A stretch of DNA of 64,000 nt, taken from NCBI RefSeq assembly GCF_028858725.1, contig NC_084760.1, positions 66,593,867 to 66,657,866 on the forward strand. The letters run 5' to 3'. The DNA is from Colius striatus (Eukaryota; Chordata; Aves; Coliiformes; Coliidae). The position numbers and the translations under genes are program-made. How positions within the stretch are numbered: position 1 is the first letter of the stretch; each line of letters starts with the position of its first letter. Of the stretch, positions 26,901-41,400 are shown in pieces. Under the pieces are notes generated by a model that searched no databases, had not been told where the DNA came from, and saw only the letters and a program-made list of their open reading frames with translations.

Positions 26901-29900
26901 CTGTTGAACAGTATCAGATTTGTGGTCTTGCAAACCAGCTACCGGTTGAAGAAGAAATGATACAAAGTCTGGAGATTTTCTCACTGTGGGAGTTAAGAGG
27001 CTTTCTGAATCAGAGACTTGTGACAGCCATTCACATTTCCATCAGTCACAAAGTACCTTAAACATTTACCTTTCATCTGAATGCACTTTAAAGTAAAGAT
27101 TGTTTTGTAAACCAGCTCCATGGACAGCCAACAGTGTACTGTGCCGAGGCTGGGAAACAACTGGTTAGACAGTATTTCAGAAAAGCTCCAGGGGCCAAAG
27201 TTTTTAAAATGAATCAGAACATATTAAAGAAATACCTAGACTCTGCATCACTGTCTCAGGGTTTGGCTGCAAAAAACTCTGTAGGCTGACACAAGCTCAC
27301 TCTGACCACGCTCCCGGCAAGCACAAACTCTTTCCACTCTAGTCAAAACCAAGGAGATTTTGTTCTAGAAGCCATGTAGCTGCATTACTGCTACACAGAT
27401 CTAAGGTGATTTCTCCTCCATCTCTCAGCAGGACTTTTTAGCAAGCCACATTCCCATTTGTAGCTGTCCTGAGTCTGGATACCTCACTAACCAAGCAGAG
27501 CAACACATACCCGTACAGTGATGTATCCTGTTTGCTATGTGTACATGAGAGATGGGCAAAAAACACTCAAAAGTCCCTTGCTTGAGTTATCTCAACAAAA
27601 AACACAGATACTGCTGCACAATTCATCAGAAAAAAAACCCTGTTTCTAGAACTCACACTAGTTACACAAAAGCAGGGGTCAAAATCTCCTAGTGCTGGAA
27701 GTGAATTCTTCAGGGAAATAGGCAATATGATTTAGCCTAATACTTTTTCAAGGACAGAATAGTGTTCTCACTAAGAAAAACAACTGGTAAATTCACAGGT
27801 GTCAGTCGCACGCCGGGACTGTACAAGATTGCAGTTCTTAATGAACAGTGTCACATAGCAGTGTAGTCTATCTACATTCATTTATATAGGCAATATTATA
27901 ATATATATTAATGCTATAAACACATATTGACTTTACAGCAGGTATTGTCAGTGTATGACAGTCATGTACTTAGCTCACCATTGATGCTCTGTGCAAATTT
28001 GTGTTTCACTGTTGAAGCAAGACGCATGGAACTTGAAAGAAGCCCAAAGCAGATGAGAGAAGGCTGAACAACTTGAGATGGCCATATTCAGACCCTAGGC
28101 CTCTAAAGACCCAAAGAACAGGGCTACCCAGCTCCAGCTTGTCAGTGGTAAAAGCTTCAGAATAAGGGCTGGTGCCTGCAGACTTCTGTGGGTTAAATGT
28201 AACTATCTGGAGGAATTAACTACTGCCCATTCCTAGTCTTCAACCATCACCCATGTGCTGGAAATATAACAGCAGACATGACAAAGAAGCAATTATCCCA
28301 ACAAAATCAGTTATTACCAGCGATTCATATGGTAATCATGGTGGTGAGGATGATGATGATACTGCTCAACTGTAGCAAGGATGATAATAACCAGTGTTTT
28401 AGGGACCGGATTACAGGTTTAATCAAAATGAATAGTTTATCACAGATAATGAATTTTACAGGGGAATATGGTCCTAGGAAAATGTCTTGTTCTGAATGCC
28501 TGAAAATTACATTGATTTAAGTAATGGGCTACCATATTTGCCCCATTCATTTAGGAGAAGAGATAATGTAGCATTTTTATGTAGATATTCTTTTACATCC
28601 TTAAAAAATGGGTGTTAATGTCAGGCTCATAGTAAAGAGAGCCGTTACAGAGTCCCACATATTTATTGGTATCATTTTTATAAGCTCTAAAATTTTACTC
28701 AATTCTCATTTACATCGTCTTTGCTTTGTCCATGACATAGAAAGAAAAAAAACCTATCCATGTGCTAAAAGGAAACCAAGATTTGTGAGCATCTCGTGAA
28801 ATTCATAAGCAACAAAGATTCTAATTCAAGAAAATGTTGAGATTCTTGTTATTATGGTAGGCCTTAAACATAAGCATAAATGAGAGGGAAGGTCTCTGAA
28901 ACTAAATATAAATGGAGAAGGTGGAGAACAATATATAGCACTAAAAAAATGTTAAGCATATTCAATTCCCAGTACATCTCCTTTTTTCTAACAAAAAAAA
29001 AAAAAAGTTTGATGCTTCATTTATATAGGGTAAGGCCAGGGAATGAAAAAGAAAGAAAGAGTGTGGTAAGACAGAATTAAAGATTCACCCATGTTTTAAA
29101 ATAGAGAAATGTCAGACCCCAGAGAACATTATTTCACAAAAGAAGTAGATCTAGGCTACCAATATATCTCCTTTCCCATTCATTTAACTTTTTTCTTGTA
29201 TAGTCTGCATGTTGAATTCTCTATCAGGTTGTTCCTGATACTGTTAATGCTGTTTTGCTATCATTGCTGATTTCAAACCAGGCTCTGCTTTACTTCACAA
29301 AGTGCCCTCCAAATTCAAACAAGCTGCAGAACGCTGAAATCAATACGTCTCTTGAAGGATAGATCTTTTGTAACACAAAGGAGAGAATGACTAATAGATT
29401 AATGAAGCCTTAACAAAACCTCAACAGATCCCCATATGGTGCACTGCAATTAAAAGAGTAGAGGATGGATTTATAATTTTTGGGGTGGAGAAAAGAAAAA
29501 TAAAAGAGTTTTGGACAAGGAAATGAGTGAGGTGGAGACAGCAGTGATGTGTAACCATATACAAAATAGAAACCCTTCTTTCTGAGCCTTTCATCTCCGG
29601 GTCACTGGTTCCAATCGAGCCCAGGTTGATAGTGAACAAAAATCATTTTAATCTGATGACTGTTTGCTGACCTATGTGAAATGAACTGGTTGTGTCAGTC
29701 CACTTCCCAGCTGACAGCTCTCCCCATCATCAAGGCCATTGCTACAAGTGGCAGTAATTGGTACTTTTTTGAGGCCAGCTCAGCTAAAAGGCTGAAGAAT
29801 GGGAAAAGCAGTAGGGCTGAACCACCTCCTTCCCTTGTTCAGCTGCTCCCTCCAGGTGAGGCTGGTAGAAGCTGGCACTGCTGTTTCCTGCACCATATCT

Positions 29901-30329
29901 GCTCTTTGAACCAACAAAAGACTTCAGGGCAAAGGGGAATCCTCTGAAGTGGTAAATATCTCTGGTAAACACAGATTTCTTGGGGAGGCTGTAGGGTAGT
30001 AAGGCCCCAGCCCTGCAGTGTATTGCGGGAGGGTACCATTGTTTGTTGGTGGCCCAATGGAAGGGTGTCTGTGCAAGCATGGGACTCTGTAAGGCCTCAT
30101 CAAGCTACAAAGACCTGTTTCCAGGGCCTGAGTGTCTACAGTTAAAATTCCACCTGCAAAACAGAAGAACTTCTGTCAGTAGAAGGACACCTGGGCTCAC
30201 TTACATGCAGCTATGTCCAAAGGACTTCAATAACATTTTCAGAGAATATCAGTTTTTAATGAAACAAGATAATGTGAGGGAGAACCTGACAAAATTAGTT
30301 GATTCTAATATTTCAAAATAATAAAGGAA
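23976..30329. other. noncoding, no gene seen
   Basis: Strongly A/T-rich desert with T14-type tracts (24108, 25210), A tracts (28993) and a GAT-rich spot near 28345-28362. No exon, RNA gene or clear repeat recognised. Confidence 0.6.
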
Positions 30330-30876
30330 GAAAGAGAAGATGTACTCAGCCCTGATGAGACCACACCTTGAATACTGTGTTCAGTTCTGGGCCCCTCGCT
30401 ACGAGAAAGACACTGAGATGCTGGAGCATATCCAGAGATGGGCAACGAAGCTGGAGAAGGTCCTGGAGAAGAAGCCTGATAAGGAGCAACTGAAGGAGCC
30501 AGGGGTGTTTAGCTTGGATAAGGCTGAGGGGAGACATGATCACTCTCTACAACTATCTGACACAAGGCTGTGGTGAGGTGTATGTTAGTATCTTTTCCCA
30601 AGTAACAAGTGATGGGACAAGAGGAAGTTGCACCAGAGGATATTTAGACTGGATATCAGGAAATATTTCTTAACCAAAATGATTGTCAAGCATTGGAACA
30701 GGCAGTCCAGGGAGGTGGTGGAGTCACCATTCTTGGAGGTATTCAAAAGAGAGGTAAATGAGGTGCTTAGGGACATTGTTTAGTGGTAAACGTGGCAGTG
30801 CTGGGTCAAGAACTGGGCTTTATGATCCTAAAGGTCCTTTCCAGCCTAAACAATTCCATGATTCTGTGATTCTAGG
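30330..30876 (+). mobile_element. CR1 LINE 3' fragment
   Basis: Matches the end of CR1 ORF2 and the 3' UTR on the plus strand: gtactcagccctgatgagac ([11 protein letters not shown] in translation), then 'caagcattggaacaggcagt', 'gatgatcctaaaggtcctttcc' style text, ending in 'attctgtgattctag', the CR1 terminal octamer-type repeat. About 550 bp, with internal deletions relative to full copies. Confidence 0.9.
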
Positions 30877-33767
30877 TTAATAAAAACTAATGCCCTGGAG
30901 AGGACAGTTTTAATTATTAATTTTATCAGTGTCTGTCTGAGCAACCAATATCTCCACTGCTGTGAGGAAATAATGTATTTTGAAGAGAATATTATTAACA
31001 GGACTTTCAATTACACTTTAAGCCACAGTAACCTTTTCTCCCTCAGATACCTCCTGGGAGCAGTGATTTTGTCATGGGACATCAGAGATACTGGGATGGT
31101 CTGGCTCACTGAGCCACCAACTGGTGCTCCAAAGTCTGCCCAAATGGTGCTGGCCAGCAATGTTTTCTACAAAGTTAATCTGTGCCTGCCAATACAGGGA
31201 AGAGGAAGAGCAGTGAAGGGTGTCAGAACTGCTGGCAAAGATGTGAAACAAAGCCTCACAAAGTTTGTGAGCGTCTGTTTTCCTTTCTAGGATACACACA
31301 GAAGTGTAAGAGGGTGAGGTCTCATCAGGCACTCTCCAGGTAGAAGGATCTATGCTGCAAGTGGATTTCCTGACATCTGAGTGAGCTGTTCCCAATGTTG
31401 CACTTCACAAACAGATCAAATGATATTACAGCTATGAGACCTAGGTGCATGGGATAAGGACAAGGAAAAAAGGAAGCCTGAAAAGATTAAGAAGAACCTG
31501 AGTTTTGCAAGTCATGTCTTGTGCAACTAAGTCTTTGCCATACATGCTCCTCTTTCACATATACACAAATATCCTTTTCAACATTCACATCAAACATCAC
31601 TGTTACTTGGCACACTGAGTGCTAGGGAAAGCAACATCTCAATTCTCAGAGTAGTAGGAGGAAAATGACGTGATGCTCTCTCCTGTGGTGTCGTTTCAAG
31701 CTCCCGTCATTCCCTTTCTATCATCAGATGGACCATGGCTAGAGGCAATCTGCGGGGAAGGCTGGCAACAGTCCTCACTACCATGTTTACCCTCTACTTC
31801 ATTTCTCTAGAGTGAGAGTCAGATAAGTGACATGTCTGCATGGAAAAGAAATCCTTTTCCATTTTCATTGGTAAACCCCCCACCCCCCTATTACTGTCAA
31901 GAAAAAAAAGCACCTGGAAGCTTTTAGTAACTTCAGTGCAGACACTAGTGAACATTGATGGCAAGCAAAGCTGACTGTGCACGCTGAATTCCTTTGTAGC
32001 TCAGAGTCTGAAGAGTGGGAATATTCAGGGTATCTCCAAAATCTAAAAAGGAGCTGTTTCCTTCCCACTATCTGAAATGATTTGTAAGGCCATAGGAAGA
32101 GGTAATGGTCTAACAGTCGCTGGTCTCACTTCAGCCTGAGACAGTCCTTAGGCAGGAGGATGAAGAGAAAGCACAAAGAGGACTGTAAGTGAGAAATGCA
32201 TGAGAAATGCATGTTATGACAATTGAGCTCTCTGGCCTTTGGCTGGAGTATTGTACTGCCTAGGATCCCTTCTCTGTTCAATCCAAGTTAAGCCCACTTT
32301 GCTCAGACATTTGTCAGTAAGGCAGGTGCAAGGTGAATTTTGCTGCCACAAATAAAGAGCCAGAGTGAATGTCCTGCCACAGGCAAGGAAGACAAAGGGC
32401 AGGGCTAGGACAGAGGGTTTATGGGATGAGCCAATCTTCACAGTATATTGTAGGATATAAAGTTTGTGATTTACAGAAGAGTAAAGAATTATATTAAGAA
32501 GAATGTGATTCATTTGATATCAATTGGTAAACTAAACAGTACACATGTTTTGTATGATAGTCGATGACACCCTTGTCATAGACAGTTCTGTGAGAATATA
32601 TGTGTTTTCAGCTGTTTCTCCCTAAATACTGTGATATTGTCACCTCCTCAGAATTGAGTGAGCCCCAGTGGATATTCATAACTTTAAAGTTTAGAGAATC
32701 ACAGTTCTGCAGTAATTGGGAACTACATGAGACCACCTAGTTCATTAAAACAAAATGAAGGACAGAGTCAAAGCCAGGCCTGCAAAGGTAAACAGTGCAT
32801 GAATTCATTGCCTCCATATTTAAAGCCTTCAAAGCCTTTCAGTTAAAATACTTTTCCGCTCTGGATCTCAGCATGAGTCTGGCTGCAGGGAGGTTTTGTG
32901 TGGTGGCCTGTCAGCTTCCATCTCCAACACAGTGAAATTCAACTAATTGTAAGTGCACATTGCTCCAGGCATACACTCCACACTGCCACTTGGGCTGTGC
33001 GGCACGAGCCATGACCCCGTCCACTGGCTGAAAAATACAGTGTTCTTTCCACACACACAAAAGTAACTTTTTATTTCTTGGAATCACCAAAATGATGACA
33101 GGCCAGAGTAAGGAGCAGAGATCCCCGTTGTGTTTCTGACAGGATCTAGTCCCACAGCTGTATATGTGCCAAGAATTGCAGCAATCATTGGATTGTACCT
33201 CCATTAATCAAAAAAGGTTGGCCAGAGAGCATGGTGTGAAGATACCTCTGCCTTCAGATTTTTATCTTACCTGCTGAAGCTAACCTCACTGTCGTGTCAG
33301 GCTCTCTACATGGCAGCTGAGGATCAGAAAGCATCAAGAGGGAAAGAGGAATAGAAAAATGGGAAACATCTCACAGTTGAAGACCCTCTGCGACCCAAAA
33401 TAGCCTCTGTCAGTGCTAATTCTCAGTTGCTTGTGAGGTTTTGCAAGGTCAGGTCTAATTTGCTCCTTATGCAAAACTGTTTTGTTCCTGAGCTTTCATA
33501 GCAATTGTACAGTCACAGATTACTAGCAAACTGTCCTCAGATGGCTTTTTTCTAATATGTTCTCATTCTTCAGAATTTGACACTTGAACTTCACAGAAGT
33601 CATCTGAGTTTGTTTCTGGTTCTGGTTTGGATAGGCCGGGCTTTCATCAAAGTAAGGATTGCTATCTCACTCCTTAAACTAGAATCTTTTTCAACTTAAT
33701 TTTGGCTATCAGTTGACTGTCGCATATTATCAGTGTCATACTTCTTGCATAAATGCTATCATCTTCC
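30877..33767. other. noncoding, no gene seen
   Basis: Unique sequence between two CR1 fragments. A short direct repeat 'gagaaatgcat' x2 lies at about 32191-32212. 32695-32750 weakly recalls a reversed old CR1 3' end, but too weakly to call. Confidence 0.55.
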
Positions 33768-33895
33768 TTAGAGGTCTTCAAGACCCATCTGGACATACTC
33801 CTACGTGACCTAACCTAGGTTGACCTGCTTCTGCAGGGAGTTTGGACTAGATGATTTCTAAAGGTCCCTTCCAACCCTACCATTTTATGATCTTC
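33768..33895 (+). mobile_element. CR1 LINE 3' end, short fragment
   Basis: About 128 bp reading 'ttagaggtcttcaagaccc', 'gttgacctgcttctgcaggg', 'ggtcccttccaaccctacca'. This is the complement-orientation partner of the 3' end seen at 36168-36330, so the two copies are of the same or a close subfamily. Confidence 0.85.
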
Positions 33896-36167
33896 AACTG
33901 AACTCTCTTCTGGGAGAACAATATAGAGGTATGTTTACCTTCCTCCTCTGCAAATTTCCTAACTCCCCAGAGAGCATTTGCATGACTTTTATTGCTGCCA
34001 GTTCATCAGAAAACTATCATGGCTGCATATCATATGTTTCATCCTTCTAGACTCACTTTCTTTGTCCATCTTTGTGAACTTAATGAGGGAAGCAGTCGGA
34101 GGTTCCACTATATCTATCATCCATTCTAAGGGCCTCAATGCTCTTGAGGTGCATTAAGCGTGACTCAGACACAGAGACAGATCAGCCCCATCCAGGCAGA
34201 GCATAAGTGTCCCCAGAGTTCACTAAGTTTGGCCTGAAGGCACGCACCTGTCCCCAGGATTGTAAAGATCCTGTGGCAATCAGAGAATTTCAGGAAACTT
34301 TGAAATCTAAAGCTCAGAATCTGAATGATGCCCTGTGCCTCACTAGCAATGTCGATCTGTGTTTCTGTATTAATCAGAATTAATTAATTAATCAGTTACA
34401 TCTTGTTTAGCTCTTGTATAATGTTCTGGAAGAGATAATTTCAATCCCACCCTATGCCTTTCTTGTATGTTAGTACTTGATCCTTCATTGGTGACTGAAG
34501 GTGCTGTAGTTGAATGAGTCAGGTAAATAAGATTAATATTTGTCTAGGTATTAGCCACCTCTCAGGCTGATCCTCATAGAGTTAAGTTCTGTTCTGAGCA
34601 ACCTTCCTGATGTGACTAGCTTTGTTTTCATTACTGCAGAAGTGTTTCTTGCCCTTCAGATCACCTGCTATCTCTGCTCTCATGTTCAGTCGACCTGTGA
34701 CACTATAATTCAATACTGCTTCAGTGACAATAACATTGAAATTCAACCACACAAGATCAACAATTTAAGTAAATAGTTTTGACTGCTCTCAAAGAACTCA
34801 TAATCCAAAAGGCTTTCACTGCCACTCACCACTGAACCTCACCACTTATGCTCACCTAATTATGCAACACTTTTCTTCACAAGCCGTTGTACCTGAAGTG
34901 CTGATTATACTGTACTTGGAGTGCTGCGTGCTCTCTGAAGGGCTGTTTGCTGTCTCTGTGAGGTTGCCACTTTGACAGAAGTGATCCCATTGCTATTTCT
35001 ACTTTGTTTTGGAGGCAGTAATTGAAGTGCTAACTTTCGGGGATCCATTCACAATATCAAAAGAAGAAGTGTGACACTTCTCTTTTTGGAGATGGTGACA
35101 CTGGAGGAAAGCAGTTAGCCCAAAATCTCATTCTCATTCCTGGGCAGTGTAAGAACCATGACCCAAGAGTGCCAGATCCCTCTTCTGACTGTGAGAGCAC
35201 CTTTCTCCAAAAGGAAATGCTAGGTAGGGGAGCCTTGAGGAAGAAAATAGCTGCCACTAGCTGCCTCAGAAATTAATTAGTTAGAGATAAGTTGGTCTCA
35301 GAAATATTTGAAGGAACAACTCAGTTTTATTAAAATAAATTTTTAAAAAATCGTACAGGAGTTAACTGACAGAAACATAAAATATTGATGTGTGTGGTCT
35401 ATGTGTACACATGTGTCAGAGAGATATAGGTAGGGGTATAGATACAAATAGAGAGGTAAGTAGAAGTATTCATGTATGTATAGTTTCTCCCTAATTCATT
35501 CTCATTAGTTTTATCACTTAATTTCTCTATTTCTCTAATGATTTTTTACTGATTATCTGCAGACATTAATTGCATCGAGAAGCACCCACAAGGTAGAAAG
35601 TGGCATCACTGCAAACTAGAGGCTCAGTATATCTCTTCTCACTTGGCCTTAAACGTCCTACCCAATTGAACTCACATTTCCAAGAAGAGATTACAACTAG
35701 GAAGAAGCAGATAAGATAGAATTGAGTGGTTTAGCTGATCCTGACACGTATTCTGATAGGTTTTGTGTTTCTGGAAGTAGCTATTCAAGAGAGTAGGGTT
35801 CCTTCCTTTAATGGAGATTGTAGGTCTGCCATATCAGATAGATTGTCTCAGAGCACCTCACCCACCTTATGAGCAGAGAGCCAGTCCCTAACAGCAAAGC
35901 ACAGAAGGAAATGTAGGAGGCACAACCCACAAGAATGAGGAAAATAAATAGCATGTCCTCACATATCCTTCTCTGTGCACGGACTTGAGAAGGGTCAAAC
36001 CAACTATTCTCACAGATTTCTCAGAGTGCCAATCCCAGTCTCCTACCTCCACACTGATTTCTGCAAAAGAACATTAAATTTTACCAGACAGGAAACATTC
36101 AGAGGATGGCTTCTTCTGCCAGTTGAGCCTGTGATGGGAAGTAAGTGGTTTGAATGCACAGATAATG
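33896..36167. other. noncoding, no gene seen
   Basis: Unique A/T-rich DNA. 34378-34395 has a TTAATTAATTAAT cluster. No exon recognised. Confidence 0.55.
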
Positions 36168-38498
36168 TAGAATCATAGAATGGTAGGGTTGGAAGGGACC
36201 TTTAGAGATCATCTAGTCCAACCTCCCTGCAGAAGCAGGTCCACCTAGATCAGGTTGCATAGGAATGTGTCCAGGCAGGTCTTGAAGACCTCCAAGGAAG
36301 GAGACTCCACACCCTCCCTGGGCAGCCTGTGCCAGGGCTCCCTCACCTGAACAGTGAAATAGTTTTTTCTTATATTTAAATGGAACTTTTTGTGTTCCAG
36401 CTTCATCCCATTACCCCTTGTCCTGTTGCTAGGTACTATAGAAAAAAGGGATGTCCCAACCTCCTCACACCCATCCTTTAGATATTTATAAATATTAATG
36501 AGATTCCTCCTCAGTCTCCTCTTTTCTAGACTAAACAGCCCCAGTTCCCACAGCCTTTCCTGCTCCAGACTCTCTCCAGAAGTTCTCTATCCCTCTTGAG
36601 CTGAGGAGCCCAGAACTGGACACAGAACTCCAGATGAGGCCTCACCAGGACAGAGTGAGGGGAGAGATGGGGAGAAGAACCTCCCTTGACCTGCTGGCCA
36701 CACTCTTCTCGATGCATCCTAGGGTGCCATTGGCCCCAGCTTGTACTGGTGCACAAGGTTGTTCCTTCCTAGATGCAGGACTCTGCACTTGTCCTTGTTG
36801 AACCTCATGAGGCTCCTCTCTGCCCAACTCTCAAGCCAGTTGAGATCCCGCTGAAAGCAGCACAGCCTTCTGGGGAATCAGCCAGTCCTCCCAGTTTGGT
36901 GTCATCAGGGAACTTGCTGAGGGTACACTCTGTCCCCTCATCCAGGTCGTTGATGAAGATGTTGAACAAGACTGGCCCCAGAACCCATCCCTGTGGAACT
37001 CCACTGGCCACAGGCCTCCAACTCAACTCTGTGCCATTGATCACCACCCTCTGGGCTCTGTCATTCAGCCAGCTCTCGATTCACCTCACTGTCCAGTCAT
37101 TCAAGCCACACTGCTTGAGCTTTCTGAGGAGGATGTTATGGGAGACAGTGTCAAAAGCCTTGCTGAAGTCAAGGTAGATGACATCCACTGCTCTCACCTC
37201 ATCTAGCCAGGTGGTTATGCACTCATAGAAGGATATCAGGTTGGTCAAATAGGATTTCCCCTTGGTGAATCCACGTTGACTCCCCCTGATAACCGTCTTA
37301 TCCTTCATATGTTTAGAGATGACATTCAGGATGAGTTGTTCCATCACCTTTCCAGGGATGGAGGTAAGACTGATCAGCCTGTAGTTTCCTGGGTTGTCCT
37401 TCCTGCCCTTTTTGAAGACTGGCGTGACATTGGCCTTTCTCCAGTCCTCAGGCACCTCACCTGTCCTCCACGATTGTTCAAAAATGATGGAGAGACGCTT
37501 AGCAATCACATCAGCCAGCTCCCTCAGCACTCTAGGATGCATCCCATCAGGACCCATTGACTTATAAACCTGCCCAACAAGTCTTTAACCTCTTCCTCTT
37601 CCACCCAGGGCAAGTTCCTCTCCTGTCCTGGCCATCCTGTTATCCTTGCTGGACTGGGCTTCCGAGGGCCAGCCTTGGCTGTAAAGACTGAAGCAAAGAA
37701 GGCATTCAGTACTTCAGCCTTTTCTGCATCCTCAGACACCAGGGCACCCTCTGTGTTTAGCAGCAGGCCCTCATTCCCCCTCACCATCCTTCTGCTGCTG
37801 ATGTACTTGAAAAATGCCTTATTACTGTCCTTAACTTCCCTGGCTAAATTTAATTCTAGAAGGGCTCTAGCCTTCCTAGCTGCACCCCTGAATGCCCTGG
37901 CAATGTTCCTACACTCTTCCTAAGAAGCCAGCCCCTGTTTCCACCTCTCATAGATGGCTGCTTTCTGCCTGAGTTGTCCCATCAGATCCTTGCTCATCCA
38001 TGGAGGCCTCCTACCTCCTTTTCCTCCTTCCTTGCGTGTTGGGACACACTGATCCTGGGCTTGAAAGAAGTGGTGCTTGAAGATTGACTGGGTCTAATGG
38101 GCACTTCTGTCTTCTAGAATCTTATCCCATGAGATCCATCCAAGCAGATCTTTGAAGAGGCCAAAATCAGCTCGCCTGAAATCCAGAGTCATGGTTCTGC
38201 TTTGTGTCCTTCCTCTTCCACACAGGACCTTGAACTCTACCATCTCATGGTCACTGCAGCTGAGGTTGCCTCCAACCTTCACATCCCCAACCAGACTCTC
38301 CTTATTCATCAGTACCAGTTCCAGCAGCACACCCTTCCTCGTTGGTTCCTCCATCACCTGCGACAGGAAGTTGTCATCAACAATCTGTAGGAACCTCCTG
38401 AACTGCGTGCGCTTGGCTGTGTGGCTATCCCAGCAAATATCAGGGAGGTTGAAGTCCCCCATGAGGACCAGGGATTGTGATCTACCTACAGTCTGATT
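36168..38498 (-). mobile_element. CR1 LINE, 5'-truncated, minus orientation
   Basis: At 36168-36330 the plus strand reads the complement of a CR1 3' end (agaatcatagaatggtaggg, then the 'ggaccttt..gatcatctagtcc' box). Further right come parts of ORF2: the end of the apurinic endonuclease domain (GDFNLPDICWDS, 38462 leftward) and a reverse transcriptase domain (KANVTPVFKKG, RLISLTSIPGKVMEQ, VIYLDFSKAFDTVSH). About 2.3 kb remains; the element is truncated within the endonuclease, as is typical of target-primed LINE insertions. It is the longest mobile element in the window. Confidence 0.93.
36526..38498 (-). pseudogene. broken CR1 ORF2 (endonuclease/reverse transcriptase)
   Basis: The frame is interrupted. 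A TGA at about 37083-37081 stands between TVR and [12 protein letters not shown], where family members have a tryptophan codon. The reading then resumes through [20 protein letters not shown]. The catalytic box reads FPDD instead of the usual F/Y-A-D-D. Frame changes separate the pieces at 38462-38094, 37787-37524, 37557-37081, 37047-36805 and 36756-36526. The copy cannot make an active enzyme. Confidence 0.85.
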
Positions 38499-41400
38499 TT
38501 TTTCCTTGAGTATTCTGGATATGAAGGCAAAGCTAACATACTAGTATTAGTACATTGCCCTATGGGGCAAATTTGCTTGCCTGTTCAGCCCTGCAGTTGC
38601 CCTATGGTTTCTCTGAGAAGCCAGAAATGCCTAGAGCAATTGCTAACATGGTTGATTTTTGCCATGTTGACAGTATGCAGTAGTCATTAATAAGCAAATA
38701 CTGAATTCACCATGTTGCAACTTTTTCTTGCAGTTTAAAGACATTGTTCATCTCTCTACTTTCTTTCCTACCAAGCTGCTTCTAAGACAACCACAGAGTA
38801 TGAAACATTTCTTCTACCACCCTTCTATTCCTAATCTTAATAAGCAGTAACAGCTGAGGTGTAGGGATTCTTTTTTAAGAGTTCCTGACAAGTCAGAAGG
38901 AGCCATTGGTTTGAGGTAGAGCAGAAAATTGTTAACATTCGGCTAGTCATTAATCCCCAGGAAATGTCCACCCTGTAGTCATTACTGCCCTTAGGGTGAG
39001 AAATGTTATAGAAGAGCAAAGTATTATTACAAGGTGAGAAGGGAGAAAAAAAGATGTTTTTCTGAGGGTAAGTGTCCTCAAAATTTATTTGTTTTTTCTT
39101 TCCTTCTCCTAACAATATTGAACTTCAATAGAATGAGCACTGGGTTGCCTTAAACCATTGCTTCCTTCATATGTAACTCAGTTTGTACAGGCATGTATTT
39201 TTTGTTGTTGTTGTTTCTCTAAATACTGTTTATTTAAGTAATTGTTGGCTCTTTTCCTGTCCTTTGCTGACCCCAGGAAACTTTTTTTTATGTGTTTCCA
39301 TTCTGGGATTTCTATTATCTACTGACTTGAGCTGGATGTACTTCCTTGAAAAGGCCCAAAAGAGAAAGAGAGAGCTGAAGTTGCTCTTGAACTAAAGTCA
39401 ACTTGTCTTCTAGCCTGAGGCCCAAGAAATCCATCACTTGAAGCAAAGCGTTTACAAGGTAGTTTACAAGTGTACTTCCCAAGAACAAACTAGGATGCAG
39501 TGTTATCACCTTCATGAAGTGAAAGGAGGTGGTTTTACAATTTAGTGGAAAGAAGTCATGCTGTTAATTAGTCACATTTATTTGACAAAAAAGGAGGGGA
39601 GGGTGAAAAGGGGAAAGGAAGTTGGGAAAGCAAAACAGAACAGAAGGGAAAAAATCTTTATGATGAGGTGCTCGGCAGGATGAAGGAACAAAAGGAAGGC
39701 TTTCTGCCTGTCTCCTGGTATTTTCCAACTCAGCAAAAAAATCCATTGTGTAGCTTAAGGGGTGAAAAAAAACTTAAAGTTGAAAGCTTAGTGTGTGAAA
39801 GCAACTGCTCAACCATTGTGTAATATGGGCTAATGTAATGTCACTCTTTCCCAGTGATGTAAGTTGCAATTTTTGTTCCAGTTGCTGTGGTCAATGTTAT
39901 CACTTTCACTTTTCAAAAGGGGGCAAAAGAGCCCATGGAGATGGTATTTCTCTTTACCCCCACCACCCCTTCCCCACCCTGAAACAAATACTTCTGTTAG
40001 GAAATATCAGTGCTGACCAGATGTCACTGACTCCTTTTTTTGTTGTTGTTGGGTTGGGTTTTTTTTTTTTTTGCACGTGTCCCTTAACAGCTGGCAAGAA
40101 TATCAGCTCAAATTATTCACCACAAGCACACTCTTTCTGTTTGTCTCCAGATAAAGGGATTTGAAATCCTGGTTGTCAGAGGGGTGCTGAAAACTGTGGA
40201 ATGGATTTCTTTGAGCAGAGGGAATACTTCTCAAAGATCTTTAAACCAGTCAGGAATGCTTATATGACTAGCATGCAAAACCAAAGAGATCTCTTAGGGT
40301 TGGGGCTTCTTGTTCTCAGAAACTGTTTTAGGCCAGGATGTTTTCTTGGCACCATTGTGAAGTGGCTTGTTCATAACAATCAGCAAATCTAAACATAGAG
40401 AAACTCTTTGTTTTGGTCATGTCAGCTTAAAAAAAAATACTCCAAAAGTCTTAAATGTGGTTACAGATGAAAAACACAGTAGGTGGATGATAAGAAGAGA
40501 CTGCTGCACATGTATCTTCTGGAATTGCTTGGGACCACGGTGGATATCACTGTGCACATTGCAAGGCAAGGGCTGATGTGTCCTTGTAGACCATGAATTA
40601 ATGGCCTTTGTCACCAATGTCAGCGAGTACCATTACCTCCTGCCTGACTATAACCTTCTCTTCCTCTCATATTTACAGTTATATCTTCCTTTTTCTTCAA
40701 AACTGTGATAGATATTGCACAGAACAGTGCTGTGTTCCTCCACAGTTATGGCCCGCTGCAAAATATGTGTCTTTTCCTAAAATATGACAAAAAAATAAGT
40801 AAGAAGGTTGGTACATGCAACTCATAGAATGATAGCATTGTTTTTAACATTATCTTCAGATGAATGAAAAACCAAGATCAGATGAAGATGAGTTTGTTTC
40901 TGAAAACTGACAGTCAGTAGGGCAGCAAATCTCAACTCTTCAGCTCTGTCTCTAAACTAGAATCAATCACTTTATTTTACTTCATTTTATTTAGTATTGT
41001 ATTTTGTCTTTTGTTTTTAAATAGCCACTTTAAATAGACAAAGGTATTTAATGAACGATAAGGACAGCAACTAGCCTTGGAAGAAAATGCAACACACAAC
41101 ATGTCCAAGTATGGTAACACGTTTCAGCATATTAAAGCTTGTGTTCTACTACTTATCATCTCTAATGTTGCTGTACAGATCCACACTATTAATATGAACA
41201 ACAATGCTTTCCTAAAGCATGCTAAGCTATTGAAATGGCATCAAAGTTGTTCACACGCACTAAATTCCACTGGTGAACTAAATGTATTAGTTTTAAGTTC
41301 TTTCATTTTGGCCTTTTTGAGCAAGCAAGGGGAAGCCAATTCACTGTTCCATGTATTGTAATGTTCCATCTTTACCTACCCTTTAGTGAAGAACCCCTGG

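Noticed and set aside
32695..32750. Reversed old CR1 3' end
   Set aside because: Only a few words agree ('gagaatcacag', 'cacctagttca'); too weak to annotate.
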